Source: an uncultured Clostridia bacterium (GTDB taxonomy: Bacteria > Bacillota > Clostridia > Peptostreptococcales > Anaerovoracaceae). From it: 64,000 nucleotides of DNA. Under the pieces are notes generated by a model. The model was not told the origin of the DNA and searched no databases. It saw nothing but the letters and a program-made list of their open reading frames with translations. Below are positions 15,449 through 24,618 of this stretch, in pieces. Position numbers and translations under genes: made by a program. The stretch spans positions 1 to 64,000 of the forward strand of contig CALZYE010000009.1 in NCBI GenBank assembly GCA_945830395.1, read 5' to 3'. Positions within the stretch are counted from its first letter, which is position 1; every line of letters begins with the position of its first letter.

Positions 15449-15697
15449 ATGGAAAAATTAATAGTGAAAATTGACGGAATGTCCTGCAGCATGTGCGAGG
15501 CGCATGTAAAGAATCTCGTTAGAAAAAATTTTGATGTAAAGAAGGTGAAGGCAAGTCACAGCAAAGGTATTGCCGAGATTGCAGCGGAAGGGTATATAGG
15601 GGATGAAGAACTTTCGAAGGCCCTGGGAGAGATGGGCTATAAGGTCTTAAGCGTTGAGAGAAAGGAGTATGAGAAAAAAGGGTTTTTCCGATGGTAA
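15449..15697 (+). CDS. CopZ-like heavy-metal-associated protein
   Basis: 82 residues with one HMA fold: the metal-binding GMSCSMCEAHV loop gives a CxxC pair at about residues 13-16. Probably a Cu(I) or other soft-metal carrier. Its C-terminal tail (KKGFFRW) is unusual for a chaperone. It follows an ABC exporter rather than a P-type copper ATPase, so its partner is unclear. GGAAGGAG precedes the ATG. Confidence 0.9.
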   Translation: MEKLIVKIDGMSCSMCEAHVKNLVRKNFDVKKVKASHSKGIAEIAAEGYIGDEELSKALGEMGYKVLSVERKEYEKKGFFRW

Positions 15698-15842
15698 GGC
15701 GGCTTGATATTTATATGCAAGGTGAGTATGTTGTAATTTCTGTGTCGATTTCATACAGACGATAACAAAATATGTGCTGAAAATATACAAGGAACTGTCT
15801 GCTTTTCAACATAATGTTTTAGTATACTTATAACTGTCAAAA

Positions 15843-15862
15843 GGAGATTGCAAGACATCTCC
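15843..15862. other. Hairpin in the 15.7-16.0 kb intergenic region
   Basis: GGAGAT and ATCTCC pair over an 8-base loop. The 300-base region contains this and a second hairpin (15931-15952) but no supported gene. A 25-nt segment at about 15893-15917 (AACATTCTTTCTCA...) recurs almost unchanged at 37718-37742. Confidence 0.4.
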
Positions 15863-15930
15863 CGAGGCGAGGAAAAACTTTCTTAATAACATTCTTTCTC
15901 ATAATTAACTCATATTAACTCATACAAAAC

Positions 15931-15975
15931 CTCCTGAGCTCAGGCTTGGGAGATTTTACTTTTTTGTGGTATAAT
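15931..15975 (+). promoter_or_regulatory. Terminator-like hairpin and exoA promoter
   Basis: The CCTGAGCTCAGG palindrome (15933-15944), bracketed by CTCC and GGAG, precedes a T-rich stretch. TATAAT at 15970-15975 with an upstream TGG forms an extended -10 for exonuclease III. Confidence 0.55.
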
Positions 15976-16005
15976 GTAAGAAAAAATGCAGGGAGAGTAG
16001 CAGGT

Positions 16006-16755
16006 ATGAGACTTATTTCTTGGAATGTAAACGGGCTTAGGGCTGTTTTGAAAAAAGGCTTTGAAGATATAGTTAGGGAGCAGGATGCAGACTTCTTTTG
16101 TATACAAGAAACGAAAATGCAGGAGGGTCAGGCGGTTTTGGATCTTCCCGAATATAAGGAGTTTTACTGCTATGCGCAGAGAAAAGGGTATTCCGGAACG
16201 GCGATATTTGCAAAGGAAGAACCCTTGAGCGTTCAGTATAATTTCGGCTCCCATGACGATGAAGGCCGGGGAATAATTTTGGAATATGAGAATTTCTATT
16301 TGGTAAATGTCTATGTGCCGAATGCGCAGGAGAAGCTGAAACGCATAGAATATAGAATGAAATGGGAAGACGATATAAGAGAGTTTTTAAAAGAATTGTC
16401 CGTGAAAAAGCCCGTCATATTATGCGGTGACTTGAATGTGGCCCATCAGGAAATCGACCTTAAGAATCCTAAGAGTAACCGCGGAAATGCGGGATTTTCC
16501 GACGAGGAAAGAGGCAAATTCCGCGAACTTTTGGAATCGGGATTTACAGATACTTTCAGGTATCTGTATCCGGATGCGGAAGGCGTGTACAGCTGGTGGT
16601 CCTATCGCTTTAATGCCAGAAAAAATAATGCAGGGTGGCGCATCGATTATTTCCTTGTAAGCGACTCGCTGAAGGGAAGAATAAGGGAAGCGAAGATACA
16701 TTCTGAAATATTCGGCAGCGACCATTGTCCGGTAGAACTGGAAATAGATTTATAA
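16006..16755 (+). CDS. xth: Exodeoxyribonuclease III (AP endonuclease)
   Basis: 249 residues from MRLISWNVNGLRAV. Metal and catalytic motifs: Asn in WNVNGLR, Glu in CIQETKMQ, GDLNVAHQEIDL, SNRGNAGF and the closing SDHCPV. ExoIII/EEP superfamily. Cleaves apurinic sites and has 3'-5' exonuclease activity in base excision repair. Start chosen by homology to the family's N terminus; GGGAGAG lies upstream. Confidence 0.97.
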   Translation: MRLISWNVNGLRAVLKKGFEDIVREQDADFFCIQETKMQEGQAVLDLPEYKEFYCYAQRKGYSGTAIFAKEEPLSVQYNFGSHDDEGRGIILEYENFYLVNVYVPNAQEKLKRIEYRMKWEDDIREFLKELSVKKPVILCGDLNVAHQEIDLKNPKSNRGNAGFSDEERGKFRELLESGFTDTFRYLYPDAEGVYSWWSYRFNARKNNAGWRIDYFLVSDSLKGRIREAKIHSEIFGSDHCPVELEIDL

Positions 16756-16804
16756 TTTTGGATTTGAACTTGAGTTTCGTTCGGAAAGGTTTTAAGGGGA
16801 ACAT

Positions 16805-17689
16805 ATGAATTTACTGAAGAAAACCGTTTGCAGCGTAGGAGCCGCCGCCGCACTGGGCTACGGAATGAGCAGATATATTAAATATGGTAATAAGGCGATT
16901 GAAGTCAGCAAGCGAACAGTGGAGTCCGTCTTTCTGCCTGAGAATTTTAATGATTTTAGAATTGTTCAAGTATCTGATTTACAGAGTCAGAAGTTCGGCG
17001 AGAATCAGCAGGATCTGATTAAAGAGGTTCGCAGAGCAAAGCCTGATATTATCGTTATTACAGGTGATTTAATAGATAGAAACCATACAGATTTTCGCCT
17101 TGCCATGCAGGCGGTAGAGGGACTGAATGACCTTGCGCCTGTTTTCTATGTGAACGGAAACCATGAACTTAAGGTCGATCAGGAAAAGCTCAAGGACTTT
17201 TACGAGGAAATGGAGAGCATGGGCGTTCATATTCTTTTGGACAACAATAAGAAGGTAAAAAGAGGCGAGGAATATATAAATATTGCAGGACTTTCGGAGC
17301 AGACTGTTTTGGGAATAAAAGAGATGACATGGGAACTCGGCGAGGACTACGGCAGAGAAATTCTTGCAGAAAGCGTCAGACTGCTGTTGGCTGAAACGGA
17401 TGAATCTTACACGATTCTGCTTTCCCACGAGCCTCAGTACATCAAGGAATATGCAGCAGGAAAACCTAATCTTGTTTTCTGTGGTCATGCTCACGGAGGT
17501 CAGTTCAGATTGCCCAACGGACAGGGGCTTTTTTCTCCGGGTCAGGGAATTTTGCCGAAGCTGACAGAGGGTGTGCATGTCTGTGAAGATACTGTTATGG
17601 TTATAAGCAGAGGATTGGGAAACAGCATTTTTCCGTTTAGACTTAATAACAGACCGGAAATCGTGCTCACAATTTTAAAAAGCAAATAA
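16805..17689 (+). CDS. Metallophosphoesterase, membrane-tethered
   Basis: 294 residues. A short hydrophobic N terminus (SVGAAAALGYGM), then a calcineurin-like fold: VSDLQSQ at about 56, GDLIDRNH at about 88, VNGNHELK, LLSHEPQY, and GHAHGGQFRLP at about 223. The first motif has Gln where most members have the metal ligand His (DxH), so the metal site may be altered. Family relatives (YkuE, LpxG-like) hydrolyse pyrophosphate-linked lipids. A strong terminator follows. Confidence 0.88.
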   Translation: MNLLKKTVCSVGAAAALGYGMSRYIKYGNKAIEVSKRTVESVFLPENFNDFRIVQVSDLQSQKFGENQQDLIKEVRRAKPDIIVITGDLIDRNHTDFRLAMQAVEGLNDLAPVFYVNGNHELKVDQEKLKDFYEEMESMGVHILLDNNKKVKRGEEYINIAGLSEQTVLGIKEMTWELGEDYGREILAESVRLLLAETDESYTILLSHEPQYIKEYAAGKPNLVFCGHAHGGQFRLPNGQGLFSPGQGILPKLTEGVHVCEDTVMVISRGLGNSIFPFRLNNRPEIVLTILKSK

Positions 17690-17701
17690 TGTTGAAATTT
17701 C

Positions 17702-17750
17702 AAACCTTTGGAATGGGAAAAGACTGCCTTTTCCCGCCAAGGGTTTTTTT
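17702..17750 (+). terminator. Nested terminator after the phosphoesterase
   Basis: Outer stem AAACCTTTGG / CCAAGGGTTT and inner stem GGGAAAAG / CTTTTCCC, ending in seven T residues. Confidence 0.85.
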
Positions 17751-17831
17751 ACGGAAAAACTGTTGACAATATTTTCCAGCAGTGCTAATATGCCAATTAC
17801 AGAAGGGCTATTCAGTGGAAAGGAGAAGAAG

Positions 17832-18212
17832 ATGGCTAAGAATGACAAGATATTATTTGAAATTAAAGAGCATGTAGGAGTTATATCTGATAATCAGAAC
17901 GGTTGGGATAAGGAGTTGAACATCATCAGCTGGAACGGGCAGAGTACGCCTAAATTCGATATAAGGGCATGGAACGAGGATCACACTCACATGGCAAGGG
18001 GAATTACATTGTATTCAGACGAGATGCAGGCTTTGGTGCAGCTTTACTCCGACTGGAAGCGAAGAAGCTCCGGCAAAGACGAGAAGTATATCCTAAAAGG
18101 CAAAAAAGCTAAAGGCTCAGAGAAAAAGGGTGATGGGGCAAGCGACGGTGATGTTCCATTTATGCCTTTGGAGAATAAGGGAGGCAAGGGTAATATGGCT
18201 AATGTAAATTAG
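17832..18212 (+). CDS. YdbC/PC4-family ssDNA-binding protein
   Basis: 126 residues from ATG 17832 behind AAAGGAG. The first 75 residues fit the PC4-like YdbC domain: KELNIISWNGQSTPKFDIRAW and RGITLYSDEMQAL. The tail is Lys/Gly-rich and disordered. YdbC binds single-stranded DNA and RNA; the physiological role is unclear. It precedes a kinase gene by 41 bases. Confidence 0.85.
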   Translation: MAKNDKILFEIKEHVGVISDNQNGWDKELNIISWNGQSTPKFDIRAWNEDHTHMARGITLYSDEMQALVQLYSDWKRRSSGKDEKYILKGKKAKGSEKKGDGASDGDVPFMPLENKGGKGNMANVN

Positions 18213-18253
18213 CAGATTTGTGTTATAATAATGTCGATAGAAGGGAGTTATGA

Positions 18254-19822
18254 ATGAAAATACTTTTTAGATTAAAGGCGAGAGATAACTTTCAGACTGT
18301 TGACATTCCAAAGGGATACAGCGCTGAGAAGCTATATGGAGATTATGAAGACAGATACGACAACCCTGTTTTGTTGGCAAAAATTAATAATAAATATAAG
18401 GAATTAACTGCCGAACTCTATGAAGGTGACAGAGTTGAGCTTTTAGATATCAAAAATCAAGGTGCTAATCTCGTTCATCAAAACAGTTTATCTTTGCTGT
18501 ACTGTGTGGCTATAAGAAACTTGTTTGGAGATTGCCGGGTAAACATAGACAATTCGCTTAACCAGGGACTATATACCAAAGTCACCCGGGAACTTTCCGA
18601 CCGGGAAATAGCTTCCGTTTCGGAGGAGATGAGGCGCCTTGCAGAAGCGGACATGCCTATTAAAGCTGTGGATAAGGGAATCTATGAACTTGACGGATAT
18701 AGAGAAAAGTCTTGTCTGTTGATGGTTCCTTCCACCGGATATTTGAAATGTTTTGAGGTACGGAAGTATAAGAAGGGTGTGCTGCTGCGGTTTCCGTTAC
18801 CCGGAGATCCGAAAAAAATTCCGGAGTACAGAGATCAGCCAAGGCTTTATGAGGCATTTGAGGAGCAGAGCAGATGGAACGAGCTTCTGGGTGTTGATTA
18901 TGTAGAGGATTTGAACAGACTTATAGAAAAGGGCGACAGCAGAGAGTTGATTATGCTGTCAGAGGCTTTGCACGAGAAAAAGATTGCAGAAATTGCCGAT
19001 ATGATTAAATCCGGACAGAAGCGCATAATTTTGATTGCAGGTCCATCCTCATCAGGAAAGACCACTTTTGCAAGGAGGCTGTGCGTGCAGCTTAAAGTTA
19101 ACGGCATGGACGCCTTGTATCTGGGTACTGACGATTACTTTGTGGACAGAGAGGATACTCCTTTGGATGAAAACGGAGAACCTAATTACGAGGGGCTGGA
19201 CGCCATTGACACAGAACTTTTTAATTCCAATATGAACGATTTGCTTTCAGGGAAAAGCGTAGATTTACCGACTTTTAATTTTATAACGGGTGTTAAAGAA
19301 TTTGGAAAAAGAATTACCCGGATAGAGCCGGGACAACCTATAGTGATTGAAGGCATACATGGACTTAACGATAAGATGACGCTTCAGATTCCCTCCGAGG
19401 AGAAATTCAAGATATATATAAGTCCTTTGACGCAGCTTAATATAGATCCTCACACCAGAATCCCCACAACGGATGAGAGAATCCTGAGAAGGATGGTGAG
19501 AGATCACCAATTTAGAAATAATGATGCGAAAGGAACGATTTCCGACTGGCCTAAGGTAAGGGCAGGAGAGGATAAAAATATTTTTCCGTATAATAGTCAG
19601 GCGGATGTACTGTTCAACTCATATCATGTCTACGAGATAGCGGTACTGAAGAAATATGCAAAGCCAATGCTGGAGGCCATTTCTCAGGAGGAACCGGAGT
19701 ATGCAGAGGCACGAAGGCTTTTAAGCTTTTTAGATTTCTTTGTGGATATTGAAGACGAATCTGCGATTCTCTCAAATTCTATAATAAGGGAGTTTATAGG
19801 CGGAAGCGTATATGTTGATTAA
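18254..19822 (+). CDS. TGS-domain nucleoside kinase (uridine kinase-like)
   Basis: 522 residues. A TGS/ThrRS-like N terminus (about 1-200; note LVHQNSLSLLYCVAIRNLFG, similar to an editing-domain helix), then a P-loop kinase with Walker A GPSSSGKTT at about 262, DDYFVDRED and a GLDAIDTELF segment. It resembles the uridine kinase/phosphoribulokinase group fused to a TGS domain, annotated 'nucleoside kinase' in Clostridia. Substrate is inferred. GAAGGGAG lies upstream. Confidence 0.93.
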   Translation: MKILFRLKARDNFQTVDIPKGYSAEKLYGDYEDRYDNPVLLAKINNKYKELTAELYEGDRVELLDIKNQGANLVHQNSLSLLYCVAIRNLFGDCRVNIDNSLNQGLYTKVTRELSDREIASVSEEMRRLAEADMPIKAVDKGIYELDGYREKSCLLMVPSTGYLKCFEVRKYKKGVLLRFPLPGDPKKIPEYRDQPRLYEAFEEQSRWNELLGVDYVEDLNRLIEKGDSRELIMLSEALHEKKIAEIADMIKSGQKRIILIAGPSSSGKTTFARRLCVQLKVNGMDALYLGTDDYFVDREDTPLDENGEPNYEGLDAIDTELFNSNMNDLLSGKSVDLPTFNFITGVKEFGKRITRIEPGQPIVIEGIHGLNDKMTLQIPSEEKFKIYISPLTQLNIDPHTRIPTTDERILRRMVRDHQFRNNDAKGTISDWPKVRAGEDKNIFPYNSQADVLFNSYHVYEIAVLKKYAKPMLEAISQEEPEYAEARRLLSFLDFFVDIEDESAILSNSIIREFIGGSVYVD

Positions 19823-19824
19823 AG

Positions 19825-20058
19825 ATTTATAGAGATAAAGGACTCGGAAGTGAAATTTTAGAGCACATAAAACTGCTTGGAGTTCCGATTGTTACAGAAT
19901 CAGAACTTCCGGTATTTACGAATGATGTAGTAGAACCTCCGTATTGGGTAAATAATAAAAGTTTACTTAAAACTTTAAAATTAACCCTTAAACCCCTTGA
20001 AATACAAGGATATTTGCAAGAGAACAGATTGAATTTACTACCAGTTTACTACTTTTGA
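19825..20058 (+). pseudogene. Fragment of an acetyltransferase-like gene
   Basis: A 77-codon open frame without a start, reading IYRDKGLGSEILEHIKLLG, then TESELPVF and VVEPPYWVN. The first part has the YRxKGLGSxIL pattern of GNAT acetyltransferases. It begins at the end of the kinase gene and lacks both a start and a catalytic core, so it is a decayed insertion remnant. The identification is weak. Confidence 0.35.
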
Positions 20059-20434
20059 GGAAAAAGCCTTGATGTGCTGTAAAAACTCTTGCAGATAAAA
20101 GTATTTTACCGCAGATACGAAAGGTATGTTGCAGGGATCAAAATAAAATAGGAAATCGTAAAAGCGGTGATCTTCCGCTTCTTAACAAGAAGCAAGGAAC
20201 ACCACTTTTTTTCATGCCCATGCTACGAAGTTGAGGTAAATCAGAGCCTAAAATATGAGGATTTTTGAGGGCGGTTTTGATAAAGCAAGGGGAATATACT
20301 TTTTCTTTCAAAATCGCCCTTTAACTGCGTAACAAACGAAAAGTAAAAAATCATGGTTATTTCATCACTAACACCTTACAATGAAAAACAGCCTGTTTTT
20401 TTACAGACTGTCTTTTCGCTCTCCTGTTCGGTTG
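20059..20434. other. Element debris with a large hairpin
   Basis: No supported gene in about 375 bases. GGGCGGTTTTGA (20269-20280) pairs with TCAAAATCGCCC (20308-20319), one G.U pair; a smaller GCTTCTT/AAGAAGC hairpin is at about 20190-20207. This may be the end of a decayed transposon and marks the left side of the accessory patch. Confidence 0.4.
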
Positions 20435-20737
20435 TTAGAAATTGCTCGGTATGTACCTAACTGTTATGATATGAACTTCCTTCTTTTCTTCCATAACACG
20501 GTAAATGATGGTGTAATTTTTATGAAACAGCTGTCGGTATCCTTGATTTGCGTAAGCTCCTATACGCCGAATCGCTCCACGCTCCGGCAAGATTTCTAAA
20601 CTGAAAATGGCATTTTCAAGTTCATCAACCATTTTAGAAGCTGTAGCAGGCTCCAACAGAGTACCTGCAATATGGGTGTAGATTCCGTCTAAGTCCCGGT
20701 AAGCACGAGGATAGAGTTTTACAAGGTATTTATCCAA
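20435..20737 (-). CDS. ParE/RelE-family toxin
   Basis: 100 residues. Family pattern: YLVKLYPRAYRDLDGIYTHIA, EILPERGAIRRI and the closing YRQLFHKNYTIIYRVMEEKKEVHIITV. ParE proteins poison DNA gyrase; RelE relatives cleave mRNA. Its ATG overlaps the antitoxin's last codons by 8 bases, as usual. Confidence 0.9.
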   Translation of the reverse strand: MDKYLVKLYPRAYRDLDGIYTHIAGTLLEPATASKMVDELENAIFSLEILPERGAIRRIGAYANQGYRQLFHKNYTIIYRVMEEKKEVHIITVRYIPSNF

Positions 20738-20993
20738 AATACTTTCTCCTTAAAGATGAGAAAGTATCCCGTGCATTCAAAAGTTCACCGCCTGCAGCAA
20801 GTTCTCTTTCCGCTTCATTTATTGCAGCATCTGTATGTGCTGTTTCAAGCATTTCTTCATATGCTTCAATGCTCATTACGACCAAATCTCCATAACCGTT
20901 TTTCGTGATAAAAAGAGGTTCATTTTTTGAATGGCAAAGTTCCGATATTTCTGTGGTATTTCTTAAATCTGTAATCGGTCTGATTTGTGGCAT
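20730..20993 (-). CDS. Phd/YefM-family antitoxin
   Basis: 87 residues from ATG 20993; a GTG at 21002 lies too close to AAAGGA. The N terminus (QIRPITDLRNTTEISELCHSK) has the Phd/YefM DNA-binding fold and VVMSIEAYEEMLE its typical helix; the C terminus would wrap the toxin. It neutralises the toxin and autoregulates the pair. Confidence 0.9.
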   Translation of the reverse strand: MPQIRPITDLRNTTEISELCHSKNEPLFITKNGYGDLVVMSIEAYEEMLETAHTDAAINEAERELAAGGELLNARDTFSSLRRKYFG

Positions 20994-21195
20994 GGTATTC
21001 ACATCCTTTCTTTGTACATAATTATAGCAAAATTATATACAAAGCACAAGACTTATACTCTTTTTATGTAACTTCATCTCGCTCTATTTGTTCGGAATTT
21101 CCTTTCTGCTTTAGCCTGCGAGGACAAGCAAAATCTCTATCGCCGGAACTGCGGAAAAATAGAGATTTTTACGGTCTAACAATACCAATCATATA

Positions 21196-21400
21196 TTAAC
21201 CGGAATTTACATGCATATCGATTCTGCTAAGTCTGTAATCATTTGGGAGTAGCCCCATATGTTTTTTAAATTGAGAAGAAAAACTTCCTGCATTTTTATA
21301 TCCAACGAGATGAGCAATCTCTGCAATATATAAATTACTATATGAAAGCATGCAAAAGGTTTGCGATTTAATCGATTCTATTACAGGAAATAAAAACGCA
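21196..21400 (-). pseudogene. AraC-family regulator C-terminal fragment
   Basis: An open frame on the minus strand reads IAEIAHLVGYKNAGSFSSQF and then KKHMGLLPNDYR before TAA, the canonical second HTH of AraC regulators. No N-terminal domain or start is present. Truncated upstream near 21400, where another fragment (NELMKQIGLYKKLWDMQY on the plus strand) begins. Confidence 0.65.
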
Positions 21401-21660
21401 TAATGAATTGATGAAGCAAATAGGATTGTATAAAAAACTTTGGGATATGCAATATCAAACAGAAAAATGGAAAATATAAGTTTTTACAAAGGAGAAAATC
21501 TCTTATGAAAAGAAATGCAATATACAAGTTGTGTAAGACCGCCGTTTTAATCTTATGACTAAAAGAGCGGGAGTTTAAAATCAATCATAGGTTATGAAAA
21601 GCAGGCGCGAAAGCAGCTTATGAGAATACTTGAGGAGTTTACCGCATTGAGAATGTAAAG
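21401..21660. other. Mosaic of short remnants
   Basis: No intact gene. Short open stretches (for example 21410-21482 and 21504-21557, the latter with AAAGGAG before its ATG) look like fragments of mobile-element genes. Confidence 0.35.
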
Positions 21661-22470
21661 ATGTCTGATGCAAAGGAATGGGCTTTACAGATGAAAGAAA
21701 AAGGTTATTCTTTCAAAACAATCAGCAACCATAAGCGTTCTCTAAAGGCAGCTTTTTACACCGCCATTCAGGATGACTGTATCAGGAAAAATCCCTTTGA
21801 CTTTCATATTAACACTGTCATTGAGGATGACACCGAGCCGAAAGTACCTCTTTCACCTAATCAAGAAGAAAGCCTGCTTTCCTTTGTGAAAAGCGATAAG
21901 GTCTATTACAAGTATCATGACGAGCTTATTATTCTGCTTGGAACGGGGCTTCGTATTTCCGAGTTCTGCGGATTGACGGACAGAGATATTGATTTTGAGA
22001 ATCGGACAATCAATGTGGATCATCAGCTTCAATACTTCGGGAAAAAATCCTATCGCATAGAAACACCGAAAACGGATAACGGTATTTGCAAAATTCCAAT
22101 GAGCGATCGTGTACTTGAAGCCATACAGAGAGTGCTGCAAAACAGGAAAAACAGCAATTTTACGGTTGACGGTTATACAGGCTTTCTCTTCATTACAAGA
22201 AACGGAACACCACAGGCTTGTACTAACTACAATGCGATGTTTCGTAAACTGGTAGGGAAGTACAACAAAAGTCATGAGGAAGCTTTGCCGACGGTAACAA
22301 CGCCCCATACCCTGCGTCATACATTCTGTACCAACATGGCAAATGCGGGAACGAATCCGAAAGCCTTACAGTATCTTATGGGACACGCCAACATTACCAT
22401 GACCCTGAACTATTACGCACACGCCACCTTTGACAGCGCACAGGCGGAATTTTTCAGACTGGCGGCTTAA
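21661..22470 (+). pseudogene. int: Tn916-type integrase, N-terminally truncated
   Basis: 269 residues of tyrosine recombinase closely following Tn916 Int (SDAKEWALQMKEKGY, SLKAAFYTAIQDDC, the DHQLQYFG region). Catalytic residues are present: Arg in GTGLRISEF, HTLRH, the GHANITM His, and Tyr in LNYYAHAT. Full Tn916 Int has about 405 residues; the arm-binding N terminus is missing and the upstream codons hit a stop. It is the leftover end of an integrative conjugative element; no excisionase or other Tn916 genes are nearby. Confidence 0.85.
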
Positions 22471-22735
22471 AGGAAAAGAGATGTTTTACTACTTCTTTAC
22501 TACCTTTCAAAGCGAAAACACAAACAGATTTAAGAAAATATGTGAGTATCTCCCGATACACAAAATGCCGGAAATGCCTGAAAAGACAGGCTATACCGAC
22601 ATATAAGAATTTTGAAAAGAGAGTCAAAAATTATATTAGAGTTTATAATATAAAACCGCCCCCTTTTTTCACCATGCTTTGCTTGAGAGAGGGGGGTAGT
22701 CTTATTTGTATTTTATACCATGTGTATGTTTGTGG
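22471..22735. other. Right edge of the integrative-element remnant
   Basis: 265 bases with no supported gene. CCGCCCCCTTTTTTC at about 22652 and GAGAGGGGGGTAG at about 22688 are partly complementary and may form a terminator between the integrase and the oppositely oriented aldolase. Confidence 0.35.
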
Positions 22736-23767
22736 TTAGAGCATATCTGCCAATATATCAATTTCTTTCGGATCGGAAGCCCAGCTTGTGCAGAACCTTA
22801 TTACCGTGTGGGTATCGTCGTATTTCTCTGAATACTCATAGATAACTTTTTCTGAAAGCGACTCCATCTTGTCGTTTTCTATAACCACAAAAACCTGATT
22901 TGTAGGGGAGTGATAGAATAGTTGATAGCCCTTCTCTAAAAGCATATTTTGCAGCTTAATTGCAGATTCTATGGCGGGTTTACCTATTCTCATATACAGA
23001 TCGTTTTCAAAAAGTGTTCCGAACTGAATGCCGTGGAGCCTTCCCTTTGCAAGACACGCACCGTGCTGCTTTATTATAGGGAAAAAGTCGGGAATCATAT
23101 GTTTATCGGGAAGTACGACAGCTTCTCCAAACAGAGCCCCGCACTTGGTTCCGCCGATATAAAAGATATCGCAGTTTGCAGCTAAGTCGGAAAGGCTTAC
23201 ATCGTTTTCAGGGCTGGCTAAGGCATAGGCAAGCCTTGCTCCGTCGACATATAGTTTAATTCCGAAAACTTTGCATATTGAATAAATTTCTTCCAACTCG
23301 GATTTACTGTACAGCGTTCCGTATTCGGTAGGTTGTGAAATATAAACGGCACCGGGATGAACCATGTGATCTTTATTCTCGTCATCAAGGAAAGTTTGAA
23401 TGAACTTTCTGAGTTTCGCGGCTTCAAGCTTTCCCAGATTGTGAGGAAGAGCAAATACCTTGTGCCCCGTAAGCTCAATGGCGCCTGCCTCGTGGGTATT
23501 GACATGTCCCGTTTCTACAGCTATTACGCCCTCATAAGATTTTAAGACGGCTGCAAGTACCGTGGCGTTTGTTTGCGTACCTCCTACGAGGAAATGCACG
23601 CTTCCGTTGGGGCAGTTGCAGGCGCGTAAAATCTTTTTTTCGGCGTCGCTGCAATACTCGTCATCACCGTATCCAACTGTTTTTTTCAAGTTTGTTTCCA
23701 TAAGCTTTAACAACAGAAGAGGATGTGCCCCTTCCATATAGTCCGATGCAAAATTTAATTTTTTCAT
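22736..23767 (-). CDS. Low-specificity threonine aldolase
   Basis: 343 residues from the MKKLNF start at 23767, preceded by GAGGATTT; a start at 23779 is possible. Fold-type I PLP enzyme of the beta-eliminating lyase family: GYGDDEYCSDAEKKI, GGTQTNATVLA, VETGHVNTHEAGAI, YVDGARLAYAL (PLP-binding Asp), and the Schiff-base Lys in FYIGGTKCGALFGEA. Cleaves L-threonine to glycine and acetaldehyde. Single-gene unit. Confidence 0.93.
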   Translation of the reverse strand: MKKLNFASDYMEGAHPLLLLKLMETNLKKTVGYGDDEYCSDAEKKILRACNCPNGSVHFLVGGTQTNATVLAAVLKSYEGVIAVETGHVNTHEAGAIELTGHKVFALPHNLGKLEAAKLRKFIQTFLDDENKDHMVHPGAVYISQPTEYGTLYSKSELEEIYSICKVFGIKLYVDGARLAYALASPENDVSLSDLAANCDIFYIGGTKCGALFGEAVVLPDKHMIPDFFPIIKQHGACLAKGRLHGIQFGTLFENDLYMRIGKPAIESAIKLQNMLLEKGYQLFYHSPTNQVFVVIENDKMESLSEKVIYEYSEKYDDTHTVIRFCTSWASDPKEIDILADML

Positions 23768-23938
23768 AGAAATCCTCATATCCTTTAAATACTCTTAATT
23801 TTCTATCATGATAACATAAGTCAAAAGGAAAAGCCAGAGAATTACTTCTCCGGCTCCCTCATAATATGTTCATTTTAAGTTTAAAAAGATGAAATATTTA
23901 TAATGTGTCTTTGCGAAAGATACATTTTTAAACAGCTG

Positions 23939-24316
23939 TTACAGCGTAGCTTTCCATAGTCCATGGAGGTTGCAATATTCGTATGCGGCTACTGCTTTAT
24001 CACCTTCAGCTACTGCAAATACCGCTTCAGGTTTATCAGCCGGAGTCAGTTTTCTGACTTCAAGTCCCTTTTCGGTTTCAAGAATAATGAACTGGATGAA
24101 ATGCTCTTCAAGCATAGGGTGTTCAACGCTTCCGACTTTAACCGTTACTTTATTTCCCTCAACTTCTGCAACCGGAACATGTTTTTCCTGAGCTGCATCG
24201 ACGGTATTTGCTTCCAATTTAGCCATAGGCTCTCCGCAACAGACAACAGGGACACCTGAATTGTGAACATTGATAACGATATTTCCGCAGTGCGCGCATT
24301 TGTACATTTCCAACAT
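23939..24316 (-). CDS. Desulfoferrodoxin (superoxide reductase)
   Basis: 125 residues. N-terminal desulforedoxin-like Fe site: CAHC and VVCCGEPM. C-terminal superoxide reductase centre: His in EKHVPV, EHPM and EEHF, and Cys/His in CNLHGLW. Reduces superoxide to peroxide in anaerobes. AGGAGG precedes the ATG. Promoter on the minus strand at 24360-24388. Confidence 0.97.
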   Translation of the reverse strand: MLEMYKCAHCGNIVINVHNSGVPVVCCGEPMAKLEANTVDAAQEKHVPVAEVEGNKVTVKVGSVEHPMLEEHFIQFIILETEKGLEVRKLTPADKPEAVFAVAEGDKAVAAYEYCNLHGLWKATL

Positions 24317-24359
24317 AATAATTTCCTCCTATAAGGTTTAATTTACTAACTTTATGCTG

Positions 24360-24388
24360 ATTATATACCCATGTATAAAAAAAGCAAA
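24360..24388 (-). promoter_or_regulatory. Promoter of desulfoferrodoxin
   Basis: On the minus strand, TTTGCT (24383-24388) and TATAAT (24360-24365) are 17 bases apart, about 45 bases before the ATG. Confidence 0.6.
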
Positions 24389-24500
24389 CAAAAATATTTT
24401 GCACAATTAAATTTTTTATTATATTTATGAGTTTGATATGTCGGAGAAAAGGATTTGAATACAATTTGACATTGTCCGCTAACTGCCTTTTATTGCAAAA

Positions 24501-24517
24501 TACCGTGGTACATGGTA
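24501..24517. promoter_or_regulatory. Possible TetR operator
   Basis: TACCGTGGTACATGGTA, an imperfect dyad 100 bases upstream of the TetR-family gene and 30 bases after TTGACA (24466-24471). Probably self-control. Confidence 0.35.
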
Positions 24518-24618
24518 AGATACAGAGGGTCAAACGAAGTATTATAACGAAGTATGATGAGATATATTGATAGGCAATGCATAAGCGGGATAATAGTGAA
24601 GAGAAGGAGAAGAAGTGT

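Noticed and set aside
22542..22739. 65-residue plus-strand ORF
   Set aside because: Low-quality composition with no start signal, in the remnant of the integrative element.
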